14,054 nt of DNA, taken from positions 1-14,054 of the forward strand of contig JAHFKX010000013.1 of the NCBI GenBank assembly GCA_023245115.1. The letters are read 5' to 3'. The notes beneath the pieces were generated by a model that saw nothing but the letters and a program-made list of their open reading frames with translations, had not been told where the DNA came from and searched no databases. Of the stretch, positions 1 to 5,511 are shown in pieces. Source of the DNA: Candidatus Woesearchaeota archaeon (GTDB lineage Archaea; Nanobdellota; Nanobdellia; UBA10117). The translations under genes were made by a program, and so were the position numbers. Each line of letters opens with the position of its first letter. Within the stretch, counting starts at the first letter, position 1.

Positions 1-274
1 TACGAGGCACCTGCCGAACGTTGTTACCATCTGGCTCAGAACAAGTTTTAACAAACGCATAGAGTTTGCAGTTAAAAAATCCGGCGGCAATTATGAATCA
101 GCAAGGCAGTTATTGCAGGAAAGAACTCAGACTGAACTTAAAGAGTGGGAGCAGATGTATCCTGAACTTGGGTCTTACTTCGAGCAGGAACAAAGGGCGC
201 ATATTGTTTTAAATAATGACGTGGCGCTTGAAGAAACTATCAAAACAGCGATTGGCTTACTAAGAAAAAACTAG
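1..274 (+). CDS. 3' end of a possible P-loop nucleotide-kinase-like protein (partial)
   Basis: The frame starting at base 2 is open to a TAG at 272-274 and gives about 90 C-terminal residues; the start lies outside the window. The visible part begins THR-like with LPNVVTIWLRTS, then a basic stretch (NKRIEFAVKKSGG), a charged helix rich in E, Q and R, and ends IGLLRKN. A strand ending in a hydrophobic 'VVTIWL' followed by an arginine-bearing helix is the layout of the LID and C-terminal part of cytidylate/adenylate/dephospho-CoA-type P-loop kinases, but the P-loop itself is not in view, so this is only a suggestion. The stop codon overlaps the convergent EF-1beta stop within the palindrome CTAG (271-274). 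Confidence 0.7.
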   Translation, partial: TRHLPNVVTIWLRTSFNKRIEFAVKKSGGNYESARQLLQERTQTELKEWEQMYPELGSYFEQEQRAHIVLNNDVALEETIKTAIGLLRKN

Positions 275-546
275 CCGACCGCACGCCTGACATCAATTAC
301 TTCTGTTGATGAAACGTCGGAATTTTCTTTTATTGCTGCCTCGAGTTTATCGAGGCTAAGAGCATTTTCATCTCCAAATAATGTTATTGTTAAAGATTTT
401 AAACCGAATGCCATTTCCTCTGTCGCTGCGCTATGAAATTTCCCACCAGCGCCTTCTATCTTGCCTTTGCAAAACACTTCTAACTTTTTTATGTCAATCT
501 CCGGAGAAGTGGGCATGACGCGCAGTTTGGCCACAACAATTGCCAT
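271..546 (-). CDS. ef1b: Translation elongation factor 1-beta (aEF-1beta)
   Basis: A 91-residue protein, the usual length for the archaeal aEF-1beta family. These proteins are the guanine nucleotide exchange factors that reload aEF-1alpha with GTP during translation elongation. The start MAIVVAKLRVMPTSPEIDI, the central AFGLKSLTI strand and the C-terminal STEVIDVRRAVG match the family pattern: an alpha-beta sandwich that begins with a beta strand and ends in V-D-x-x-R. The ATG overlaps the stop of a 33-codon ORF (TAATG). GAGG lies 7 nt upstream of the ATG and can act as a Shine-Dalgarno site. It is the second main gene of a zinc-finger/EF-1beta operon, an arrangement common in archaea. Its 3' end converges with the kinase-like gene. 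Confidence 0.95.
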   Translation of the reverse strand: MAIVVAKLRVMPTSPEIDIKKLEVFCKGKIEGAGGKFHSAATEEMAFGLKSLTITLFGDENALSLDKLEAAIKENSDVSSTEVIDVRRAVG

Positions 547-647
547 TACGGCCCCTCAAAACCACATTTACACAGCCGCAAAATCGGCTGGCGCTTTAGT
601 GCTACGCTCGCTTCGCTCGGCAGCACAGCCGCAGTTATAATTAACAT
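546..647 (-). CDS. 33-codon bridging ORF ending in a copy of the zinc-finger tail
   Basis: This short ORF fills the whole gap between the zinc-finger gene and EF-1beta. Its ATG lies one base after the zinc-finger stop (TAA-G-ATG), and its stop overlaps the EF-1beta ATG (TAATG). Its last eight residues, CKCGFEGP, are identical to the end of the zinc-finger protein, but five of those eight codons differ, all at the third position. The remaining 25 residues (starting MLIITAAVLPSEASVALKRQ) come from hairpin-bearing DNA and look like no protein family. It may be the remnant of a duplicated zinc-finger end, kept because it carries the EF-1beta Shine-Dalgarno GAGG and couples translation. It has one Cys-x-Cys only, so it cannot be a complete zinc finger. 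Whether the peptide is made is unknown. Confidence 0.4.
   Translation of the reverse strand: MLIITAAVLPSEASVALKRQPILRLCKCGFEGP
573..626 (-). repeat. Hairpin cluster in the zinc-finger/EF-1beta spacer
   Basis: Two inverted repeats lie between the zinc-finger tail and EF-1beta. The first has perfect 6-bp arms CAGCCG (573-578) and CGGCTG (585-590) with a 6-nt loop. The second, read in the minus-strand transcript, pairs GTGCTGC with GTAGCAC (599-605 with 620-626; one G-U pair) around a 14-nt loop holding a GAGCGAAGCGAGC-type sequence. The repeated words GCGGCTGTG flank the cluster. They lie inside the 33-codon ORF, so a translating ribosome would have to cross them. Confidence 0.6.
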
Positions 648-648
648 C

Positions 649-810
649 TTATGGCCCCTCAAATCCGCACTTGCATTTGTACTGGGCTGCGGTTTTTCTG
701 CAGTGGCCACACCGCGCTATTAACTCTAAACAAGCAGGACATGGGAAGCTAGTTGCATCTCGGTCGTTCATTACATTTGCCTTGCACGACGCACATACCT
801 TGATCACCAT
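649..810 (-). CDS. Small archaeal zinc-finger protein (HVO_2753-like / DUF1610 type)
   Basis: A 53-residue protein with four Cys-x-Cys/Cys-x2-Cys knuckles in two pairs: CASC (residues 6-9), CPAC (24-27), CGHC (34-37) and CKC (46-48). It ends GFEGP. This is the compact two-zinc layout of the archaeal HVO_2753-like family, whose members finish in GF-x-GP and are commonly encoded just upstream of EF-1beta. The molecular role is not settled; linkage to EF-1beta suggests a link with translation. The start is taken as the ATG at 810 because the palindromic TATA box at 833-840 lies about 26 nt upstream, fitting a leaderless transcript. The gene is too short for most ORF length cut-offs and is easily missed. 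Confidence 0.93.
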   Translation of the reverse strand: MVIKVCASCKANVMNDRDATSFPCPACLELIARCGHCRKTAAQYKCKCGFEGP

Positions 811-832
811 AAGTTGAGGCTAATCAGATGGA

Positions 833-840
833 TTTATAAA
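833..840. promoter_or_regulatory. Palindromic TATA box shared by two divergent leaderless genes
   Basis: The octamer TTTATAAA is its own reverse complement. Its centre lies about 26 nt from the zinc-finger ATG (810, minus strand) and about 26 nt from the ATG at 862 (plus strand). Archaeal transcription starts about 25 nt from the TATA centre, so a single box would place transcript 5' ends at or next to both start codons. No other A/T-rich box lies between the two ATGs. Confidence 0.75.
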
Positions 841-861
841 GTTATTGATTTGTGCTATTTT

Positions 862-1317
862 ATGGCAGACTTAGTTGGTTACTTGATTACTCTTGCACTT
901 TCCGCAGCACCGCTGTCAGAGGTAAAAGGTAGCATAATTTTCGGCTTGGCCTCAAAACTCAGCCCAATTGCAGTCCTGAGCATAGCAATACTTGGAAACA
1001 TCATTATGGTTCCGGTAGCTTTTTGGATTTTAAGGCGAACGCACTTTCGCGATATTATTTTCAGGCTTTTCCATGCATCAACCTCGCAAAAAATAGAACA
1101 TCACCGCGAAAAATTTGAGATTTACAAGGAACTGGCACTTTTTGTTATTGTGTCACTGCCATTGCCACTGCTTGGCGCATATACTGGCGTATTGATTTCG
1201 GAAATTTTGGGCTGGGGTTGGAAGAAGTCCATGATTGCAATTGCCTGCGGCATTATTGTTTCAGGTATCATAGTATTTTTAAGCGCAGAAGGGATAATTA
1301 AACTGATTAGTTTATAA
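862..1317 (+). CDS. Small multidrug-export-type integral membrane protein (COG2426-like)
   Basis: A 151-residue, strongly hydrophobic protein with about four to five membrane segments. Early on it has APLSEVKGSIIFGLA and later SLPLPLLGAYTGVLISEILG. These two re-entrant-looking P-x-SE-(K/R)-G and LP-x-PG/L-x-G-A-x-TG segments are the signature of the Sm_multidrug_ex family (COG2426), whose transport substrate is not known. The open frame extends upstream to a TTG at 814, but the ATG at 862 is preferred. It sits about 26 nt downstream of the TATA box, gives a family-typical N terminus (MADLVGYLITLALSAAPLSE), and avoids overlap with the TATA box. A hairpin plus T-run follows the stop. Confidence 0.8.
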   Translation: MADLVGYLITLALSAAPLSEVKGSIIFGLASKLSPIAVLSIAILGNIIMVPVAFWILRRTHFRDIIFRLFHASTSQKIEHHREKFEIYKELALFVIVSLPLPLLGAYTGVLISEILGWGWKKSMIAIACGIIVSGIIVFLSAEGIIKLISL

Positions 1318-1321
1318 CTTG

Positions 1322-1345
1322 AACTCGCCTTGATGGTGAGTTTTT
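1322..1345 (+). terminator. Stem-loop with T-run after the membrane-protein gene
   Basis: Arms AACTCGCC (1322-1329) and GGTGAGTT (1335-1342) pair over 8 bp (one G-T wobble) with the 5-nt loop TTGAT, and the second arm runs into TTTTT at 1341-1345. The stem starts 5 nt after the stop codon of the COG2426-like gene. It is also the first unit of the hairpin chain that continues to 1471. Confidence 0.6.
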
Positions 1346-1357
1346 GAATTTCAATAG

Positions 1358-1471
1358 CGCCGAACAAAGTTCGGCGGACTTTGCTGATGCAAAGTCGCAG
1401 TGAACTGCGGGGTTTCAACAAAAATGTGCGACATTTTTGAGGTGCTGGAAAAATCCAATGAGATTTTTTCA
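1358..1471. repeat. Chain of five consecutive short hairpins upstream of truD
   Basis: Five further inverted repeats with different sequences follow one another. (1) CGCCGAAC (1358-1365) with GTTCGGCG (1369-1376), 8 bp, loop AAA. (2) GACTTTGC (1377-1384) with GCAAAGTC (1389-1396), 8 bp, loop TGAT, directly adjoining. (3) GCAGT (1397-1401) with ACTGC (1404-1408). (4) CAAAAATGT (1419-1427) with ACATTTTTG (1431-1439), 9 bp, loop GCG. (5) TGGAAAAATC (1446-1455) with GATTTTTTCA (1462-1471), 10 bp including one G-T pair. Together with the stem at 1322-1342, about two thirds of this 150-nt strip is in perfect or wobble-only stems. No gene is supported in the 173-nt interval 1318-1490. Confidence 0.8.
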
Positions 1472-1490
1472 CACAAACCCTGTGATTAAA

Positions 1491-2615
1491 ATGATAATTA
1501 AGCAAATTCCCGAAGATTTCAAAGTTGAAGAGATTATAGTGCTGCCTAAAACAGAAGGCGGCGATTACGCATACTTCTGGCTGACTAAAAAGAATTACAC
1601 CACAGTTCGCGCAATACAGGCAATTGCCCGCGCACTTAGTGTTTCATTCGCCCGGTTCCATTTTGCCGGCACCAAGGACGCAAACGCAGTTACAAAACAA
1701 CTAGTTTCCGGTTTTCAGATTAATTCTGAACGGCTGGCAGATTTAAAACTCAAAGACATTGAGCTCAAGTTCATTGGGCGCTTTCCCGAGCGTCTGGCAC
1801 TTGGCGACTTGCAGGGCAACAAATTTGAAATTGTTTTGCGCGACTTAACTAAAAAAAATTTAAATAATATTAAAAAACGATATTTAACATTAAACAAAAA
1901 AGGTTTTACAAACTATTTTGGCGGGCAAAGGTTCGGTGGCGGCAGCACCGCCTTGATTGGCCGCGAGATTGTGCGCGGGTATTTCAAAGACGCGGTTTTT
2001 TACTTGCTGACTTACTCCGAGAAAGAGAATGCAAAGGCTGGCAAGTTTCGGAAGTTTGCAAAGAAAAACTTCGGACAATGGGATAAACTGCTAAAAGCCT
2101 GCCCAAAGTTCTTGGGAATTGAAACAACTATTTTATGGAATCTCGCAAAAATTCCAAATGACTTTGCGGGCGCGCTCAGAAAAGTTCCAAAGCCGACGCG
2201 AAGAATGTATGTGCATGCCTACCAAAGTTACTTGTGGAACTCTGCAGTCGCGGCAGTAAATGGAAAATTGAAAAAGTCATATCCCGTTTCCGGCTATGAA
2301 ACAAAACTTGGCAGGGACGTGTTTTCAAAGAAAGTGAAGGAATTGCTGGCCGCAGATAATCTAACACTGGACTCGTTCAGATGTTCACGGATGCCTGAGC
2401 TGGCTTCTGAAGGGACGACTCGGCAGGCACTCGTGAAAGTAAAAGATTTTGAAATCTCAGCGCCAGAACGAGATGAGTTGAATAACGCGAAGCAGAGCTT
2501 CGCGGACTTTGCTTCGCAAAGTAAAGGCAGGCAAAAAGTTATTTTGAAGTTTGAACTGCAAAAAGGAAGCTACGCGACAGAGCTTATAACCAACTTAACT
2601 GGAAAAACTATTTAA
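1491..2615 (+). CDS. truD: tRNA pseudouridine(13) synthase TruD
   Basis: A 374-residue enzyme converting uridine 13 of tRNA to pseudouridine in the cytoplasm. Visible TruD motifs in order: FHFAGTKDANAVTKQ at about 56-70, with D63 as the expected catalytic aspartate; NYFGGQRFG at 141-149; HAYQSYLWN at 242-250, in the TruD-specific part; and the C-terminal KGSYATELITNL. An upstream in-frame TTG (1437) would add 18 residues encoded by the hairpin chain. The ATG at 1491 starts MIIKQIPEDFKVEE, the normal TruD N terminus, so it is preferred. No convincing TATA box precedes it. Residues 332-345 (NAKQSFADFASQSK), just before the last core strand, are encoded by a tandem hairpin pair and look like an inserted segment. 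Confidence 0.95.
   Translation: MIIKQIPEDFKVEEIIVLPKTEGGDYAYFWLTKKNYTTVRAIQAIARALSVSFARFHFAGTKDANAVTKQLVSGFQINSERLADLKLKDIELKFIGRFPERLALGDLQGNKFEIVLRDLTKKNLNNIKKRYLTLNKKGFTNYFGGQRFGGGSTALIGREIVRGYFKDAVFYLLTYSEKENAKAGKFRKFAKKNFGQWDKLLKACPKFLGIETTILWNLAKIPNDFAGALRKVPKPTRRMYVHAYQSYLWNSAVAAVNGKLKKSYPVSGYETKLGRDVFSKKVKELLAADNLTLDSFRCSRMPELASEGTTRQALVKVKDFEISAPERDELNNAKQSFADFASQSKGRQKVILKFELQKGSYATELITNLTGKTI
2486..2523. repeat. Tandem hairpin pair inside the truD coding sequence
   Basis: Arms CGCGAAGC (2486-2493) and GCTTCGCG (2497-2504) form a perfect 8-bp stem with loop AGA. One base later ACTTTGC (2506-2512) and GCAAAGT (2516-2522) form a perfect 7-bp stem with loop TTC. The layout and the second stem match the pair at 1358-1396. 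The first stem differs from CGCCGAAC/GTTCGGCG there, yet both arms changed together so pairing is kept. The reading frame of truD stays open through it. Confidence 0.75.
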
Positions 2616-2617
2616 AA
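2609..2617 (+). promoter_or_regulatory. TATA box for the gene at 2638
   Basis: TATTTAAAA is centred 25 nt upstream of the ATG at 2638 and overlaps the truD stop codon. No Shine-Dalgarno precedes the ATG, so a leaderless transcript is expected. Confidence 0.65.
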
Positions 2618-2637
2618 CCAATTTAGCTCTTTGTTGC

Positions 2638-3579
2638 ATGGAACAAAGCAATGGCAGTGGTAGTAAAGACTATGCCTATCTGTTCGCGTTTATTGCTTTG
2701 TCGGCCGGCCTAAACATTTATGAGCTCATCGCCTCGCCACCGCAACAAATAAATTTCGCGGCAAATATTTTACCAATAATTGCAATTGCCGTAATCATAT
2801 TTGCTATTTTCAAGCTGGCTGAGCAAATTACTGGCAGCACAAAAGCTGGTCTTTTTTCTGCCGCGCTCATGGCGCCAATTCAGGTTTACACGTGGAGAGC
2901 AGCGGAACCGCTTACAAATACGTTAGGCGTGCTATTTTTTATCGTCAGCCTGTATTTTTTTATGCGAATTAAAGACATCGACTGGCGGCTAATACTAATA
3001 GTTCCGGTAATTTTCGCATTTATTCATGCGTACAGCCTGTTTCTGATACCAATATATATCATTTATGTTGGCATAATAAAATTAAAGCGCAAAGAAGTCA
3101 GCCAGAACGAACTAAAGTTAATACTTACAAGCACTGCATGCATACTTGGAATTTTCCTGCTGTTTAAAATCACGCCGGCCGCTATTTTTTTATTTGGCCA
3201 CTACACTAACTATTTCGCAATATCTTCTGCTCCGCGAGTTTACAAAAGCCTGCTGGTTTTCGCCGGCTCGCTGCCAATATATATTGGTCTTTACGGCGCT
3301 TACGCAGGTATAACGAAAGATAAAAAATCAGCCATTCTGCTAACCAGCGCGGCGATTACCATTTTTATTGGATTTATCACTCAACTTGTCGACTTGCAGC
3401 TTGGCCTGCCATACTTCGTTGCGATTTTTGTTGGGCTGGCCGGCTTCGCATTTGCTGAAATCGAAAAATTCCTGCAAGACTCTAAGCTCAAGTCAAAATC
3501 AGAGTTAATTTTCCTCGCTGCGATAATAGTAGTTATTGCTCTTGGCGTACTGCACAGGGTTGTGTTTACGTTGGCTTAG
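2638..3579 (+). CDS. Polytopic membrane protein resembling a GT-C glycosyltransferase
   Basis: A 313-residue protein with about nine to ten hydrophobic segments and short basic loops (KLKRKE near 150, LKSKSE near 285). The stretch GSTKAGLFSAALMAPIQVYTW followed by a long hydrophobic run ending FFMRIKD recalls the third and fourth helices of GT-C enzymes (Pmt, ArnT, STT3-like), which use lipid-linked sugars on the outer face of the membrane. The acidic motif normally found in the first outer loop of those enzymes is not seen: the N terminus has only one helix and PPQQINFAAN before the next. It may be a shortened relative, a partner subunit, or a different transporter-like protein. It neighbours a GT2 enzyme. 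Its end overlaps the convergent 178-aa gene by 14 nt. Confidence 0.85.
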   Translation: MEQSNGSGSKDYAYLFAFIALSAGLNIYELIASPPQQINFAANILPIIAIAVIIFAIFKLAEQITGSTKAGLFSAALMAPIQVYTWRAAEPLTNTLGVLFFIVSLYFFMRIKDIDWRLILIVPVIFAFIHAYSLFLIPIYIIYVGIIKLKRKEVSQNELKLILTSTACILGIFLLFKITPAAIFLFGHYTNYFAISSAPRVYKSLLVFAGSLPIYIGLYGAYAGITKDKKSAILLTSAAITIFIGFITQLVDLQLGLPYFVAIFVGLAGFAFAEIEKFLQDSKLKSKSELIFLAAIIVVIALGVLHRVVFTLA

Positions 3580-4102
3580 AAAAATTCATGCCTGCTTTTT
3601 TGCAGGCCTTGCGAATTTCAGTTTTGACTTGTCGTTCCCATTTACCATACATTTTCTGCTCAATTCTATATTCTTGCTGGTTAGCATATTTATCTTTATC
3701 CAAGCCATGCTGAAAAACCATAACATTATAGCGTATCTTACTAGACGCATCTGATTTTATAACAGACATGCTAACACACATTCCAAGATCTTCTGCCCTG
3801 TCTTCACTAAAGCCAAAACCGGTTTTCATGCCCATCGATGCATACAAATTTAAAGTCATGTGTTCCAGCCCGACCTTATTAGTCCTAAGGCGATTTATTT
3901 GTGGCAAAATATCTGGCATTAAATCCGCAAGAGTAAACCATCCCCCGAGTGGTTTGTAGCTACCAAAGTTTGATTCTAATCTATCTGTAGTCAGGCTGCT
4001 GTCTCCTTTAAGTTCATGCTGCAAAAAATATTCGGAATTTGTCATTGCTTCTACAAAATCCAGTACATTCTTGAAGGTTAGCCCGCGGAATTCTTTATGC
4101 AT
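3566..4102 (-). CDS. Hypothetical protein, 178 aa
   Basis: I do not recognise this protein. It is soluble-looking and mixed in charge: no signal peptide or membrane segment, with a GWFTLADLMPDILPQI stretch in the middle, a Met/Gly-rich patch (LYASMGMKTGFGFSED), and a very basic C terminus ending KACKKAGMNFSKPT. The open frame runs back to 4402, but that part is antisense to the glycosyltransferase gene. The ATG at 4102 (MHKEFRGLTFKN) is preferred because a TTTTTTAA-type TATA box (plus-strand 4126-4133) lies about 27 nt upstream on this strand, matching the leaderless spacing of its neighbours. It is convergent with the GT-C-like gene and divergent from the GT2 gene, so it is not part of either operon. 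Confidence 0.75.
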   Translation of the reverse strand: MHKEFRGLTFKNVLDFVEAMTNSEYFLQHELKGDSSLTTDRLESNFGSYKPLGGWFTLADLMPDILPQINRLRTNKVGLEHMTLNLYASMGMKTGFGFSEDRAEDLGMCVSMSVIKSDASSKIRYNVMVFQHGLDKDKYANQQEYRIEQKMYGKWERQVKTEIRKACKKAGMNFSKPT

Positions 4103-4125
4103 GTTTGCCAGAACAAACGAAACCC

Positions 4126-4133
4126 TTAAAAAA
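4126..4133 (-). promoter_or_regulatory. Probable TATA box for the 178-aa gene
   Basis: On the minus strand TTTTTTAA is centred about 27 nt upstream of the ATG at 4102. It supports choosing that ATG as the leaderless start. Confidence 0.45.
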
Positions 4134-4174
4134 CTTTCTATATTACTTTGTTTTATGGCTTGTAGGCGGTAATG

Positions 4175-4185
4175 TTTTAAATTTA
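4175..4185 (+). promoter_or_regulatory. TATA box for the GT2 gene
   Basis: TTTTAAATTTA is centred about 23-24 nt upstream of the ATG at 4203. No Shine-Dalgarno lies between them, so a leaderless transcript is likely. Confidence 0.6.
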
Positions 4186-4202
4186 GCTGCTCATCTTTTT
4201 CT

Positions 4203-5477
4203 ATGTTATTCGAGTTGGCAGTGTATGCTGGAATGTTTATTGGTATGTTCTCAGCTGTATTTTTTGTGCTTACATTTCTCGAAGAAGAAAAGCGGAATAT
4301 TCCTGCAAAGCTGGCCAAATTTCCGAGGGTTACGATTGTTGTGCCTGCCTGGAATGCGGCAGATACAATCGCGGAAACAATAAAGTCTCTACTCGATATC
4401 AATTACCCGAAAGGCAAGCTCGAGATTATCGTAATTGAAAACAACAAATCATCGGACAAAACTCTGGAGATTGCAAAATCTTTTGAAAAGGACGGCGTCA
4501 TAGTTTGCAGTATTCCGGAAGGCGGCAAGGGCCGTGCAGTTAATTTTGCATTCAAAAAAGCAACCGGCGAGATTTTCGGCGCAATAGATTCTGATTCATA
4601 TGCCACGCCAAACATATTAATGAATATGCTACCTTATTTTTCTGATTCTGAAGTCGTTGCGGTTACGCCCGCCCTAAAAGTACATAAACCAAAAAATGTT
4701 TGGGAACACGTGCAAAGCTTAGAGTATATTTATGGTATTTTCTTAAGAAAAGTATTTGCGTTACTGGGAAGCATACATGTTGCGCCCGGCCCAATGACAA
4801 TTTACCGCGCAGATTATTTCGGAAAGTCGGGCGGATTTGACGAGGACAATATAACTGAAGACATGGAAATCGCGCTGCGCATACAAAGCCAGCACCTAAA
4901 AATAGAAAATGCGCCAAATGGCGTGGTTTACACATCATCGCCGCGCGGCTTTTTCCAGTTGCTACGCCAAAGATTGAGATGGTATCTCGGCTTTTTCGAA
5001 AACATAGTTAAGTACCGCCATCTCATGGGACACGAACATGGAATACTTGGTATTTTCATACTGCCGCTTGCACTTTACTCTATCGGTTTTTCGGTCGCTT
5101 TATTTGCCTATTCTGCCAGACGCATAGCCGTTGATACATTTCACTGGATTGCAAACGCACATCTGGGAAATTTTGATTTCCTCGCAGGCATCAAGTCGAG
5201 CCTGTCGCTTTTGCCGTTTTATTCGCCAGGCATTACTAGTGCGCTGGCAATCTGCTTCCTAATTATTGGCGCGCTTATGCTATACTTTGGCTGGAGCAGG
5301 TCTGGCAAAGAGGAACGGCTTTACGCAACCTATTTCATCTACATATTTTTCTACACTTGGCTCTTTGCAATCTGGTGGCTTGCAGTAATATTCACTAAAA
5401 TATTCGCAAAGGAAATGAAATTCGGCGGCGTAGTTTGGAAAAATAGTTTGATTAACCGTGTTTTACATAGGCAATAG
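4203..5477 (+). CDS. Membrane-bound family 2 glycosyltransferase (processive type)
   Basis: A 424-residue protein. One N-terminal membrane helix (about 3-25) is followed by a cytoplasmic GT-A domain starting PRVTIVVPAWNAADTI (41-56). The nucleotide-sugar/metal motif is DSD at 129-131, the acceptor-site base motif TED is at 218-220, and QRLRW is at 256-260. This DxD, TED, QxxRW order is that of processive GT2 enzymes such as hyaluronan, cellulose and poly-GlcNAc synthases. Several hydrophobic segments follow (about 283-303, 345-365, 378-402), which in the family form the polymer channel. It may make a surface polysaccharide or extend a lipid-linked glycan on the inner membrane face; the sugar cannot be read from the sequence. 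It sits among other envelope genes and is followed by an independent leaderless gene. Confidence 0.93.
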   Translation: MLFELAVYAGMFIGMFSAVFFVLTFLEEEKRNIPAKLAKFPRVTIVVPAWNAADTIAETIKSLLDINYPKGKLEIIVIENNKSSDKTLEIAKSFEKDGVIVCSIPEGGKGRAVNFAFKKATGEIFGAIDSDSYATPNILMNMLPYFSDSEVVAVTPALKVHKPKNVWEHVQSLEYIYGIFLRKVFALLGSIHVAPGPMTIYRADYFGKSGGFDEDNITEDMEIALRIQSQHLKIENAPNGVVYTSSPRGFFQLLRQRLRWYLGFFENIVKYRHLMGHEHGILGIFILPLALYSIGFSVALFAYSARRIAVDTFHWIANAHLGNFDFLAGIKSSLSLLPFYSPGITSALAICFLIIGALMLYFGWSRSGKEERLYATYFIYIFFYTWLFAIWWLAVIFTKIFAKEMKFGGVVWKNSLINRVLHRQ

Positions 5478-5482
5478 AAAGC

Positions 5483-5491
5483 GATTTAAGC
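5483..5491 (+). promoter_or_regulatory. TATA box for the 266-aa gene
   Basis: GATTTAAGC is centred 25 nt upstream of the ATG at 5512 and begins 6 nt after the GT2 stop, suggesting a separate leaderless transcript. Confidence 0.55.
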
Positions 5492-5511
5492 ATTTCCATT
5501 GATCTTATTAT

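Noticed and set aside
814..861. TTG at 814 as start of the COG2426-like gene
   Set aside because: It lies upstream of the TATA box and almost touches the divergent zinc-finger ATG; the ATG at 862 has leaderless spacing and a family-like N terminus.
1322..1471. CRISPR array as an explanation of the hairpin chain
   Set aside because: The units are not copies of one repeat, have no spacer pattern, and no cas gene is present.
1437..1490. TTG at 1437 as the truD start
   Set aside because: The added 18 residues are encoded by hairpin DNA and are not part of TruD; the ATG at 1491 gives the normal N terminus.
1122..1505. 127-codon minus-strand frame across the hairpin chain
   Set aside because: It is antisense to the end of the membrane-protein gene and its other half is made of hairpin sequence; composition is not protein-like and there is no promoter support.
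3590..3607. GCCTGC/GCAGGC hairpin with a T6 loop after the GT-C-like gene
   Set aside because: A perfect 6-bp stem, but no T-run follows it on the plus strand and it lies in coding sequence of the convergent gene; not enough to call a terminator or a member of the hairpin family.
4103..4402. Upstream extension of the 178-aa gene to 4402
   Set aside because: This part is antisense to the GT2 promoter and first codons and has Ser/Asn/Ile-rich shadow-like sequence; the ATG at 4102 has its own TATA box.
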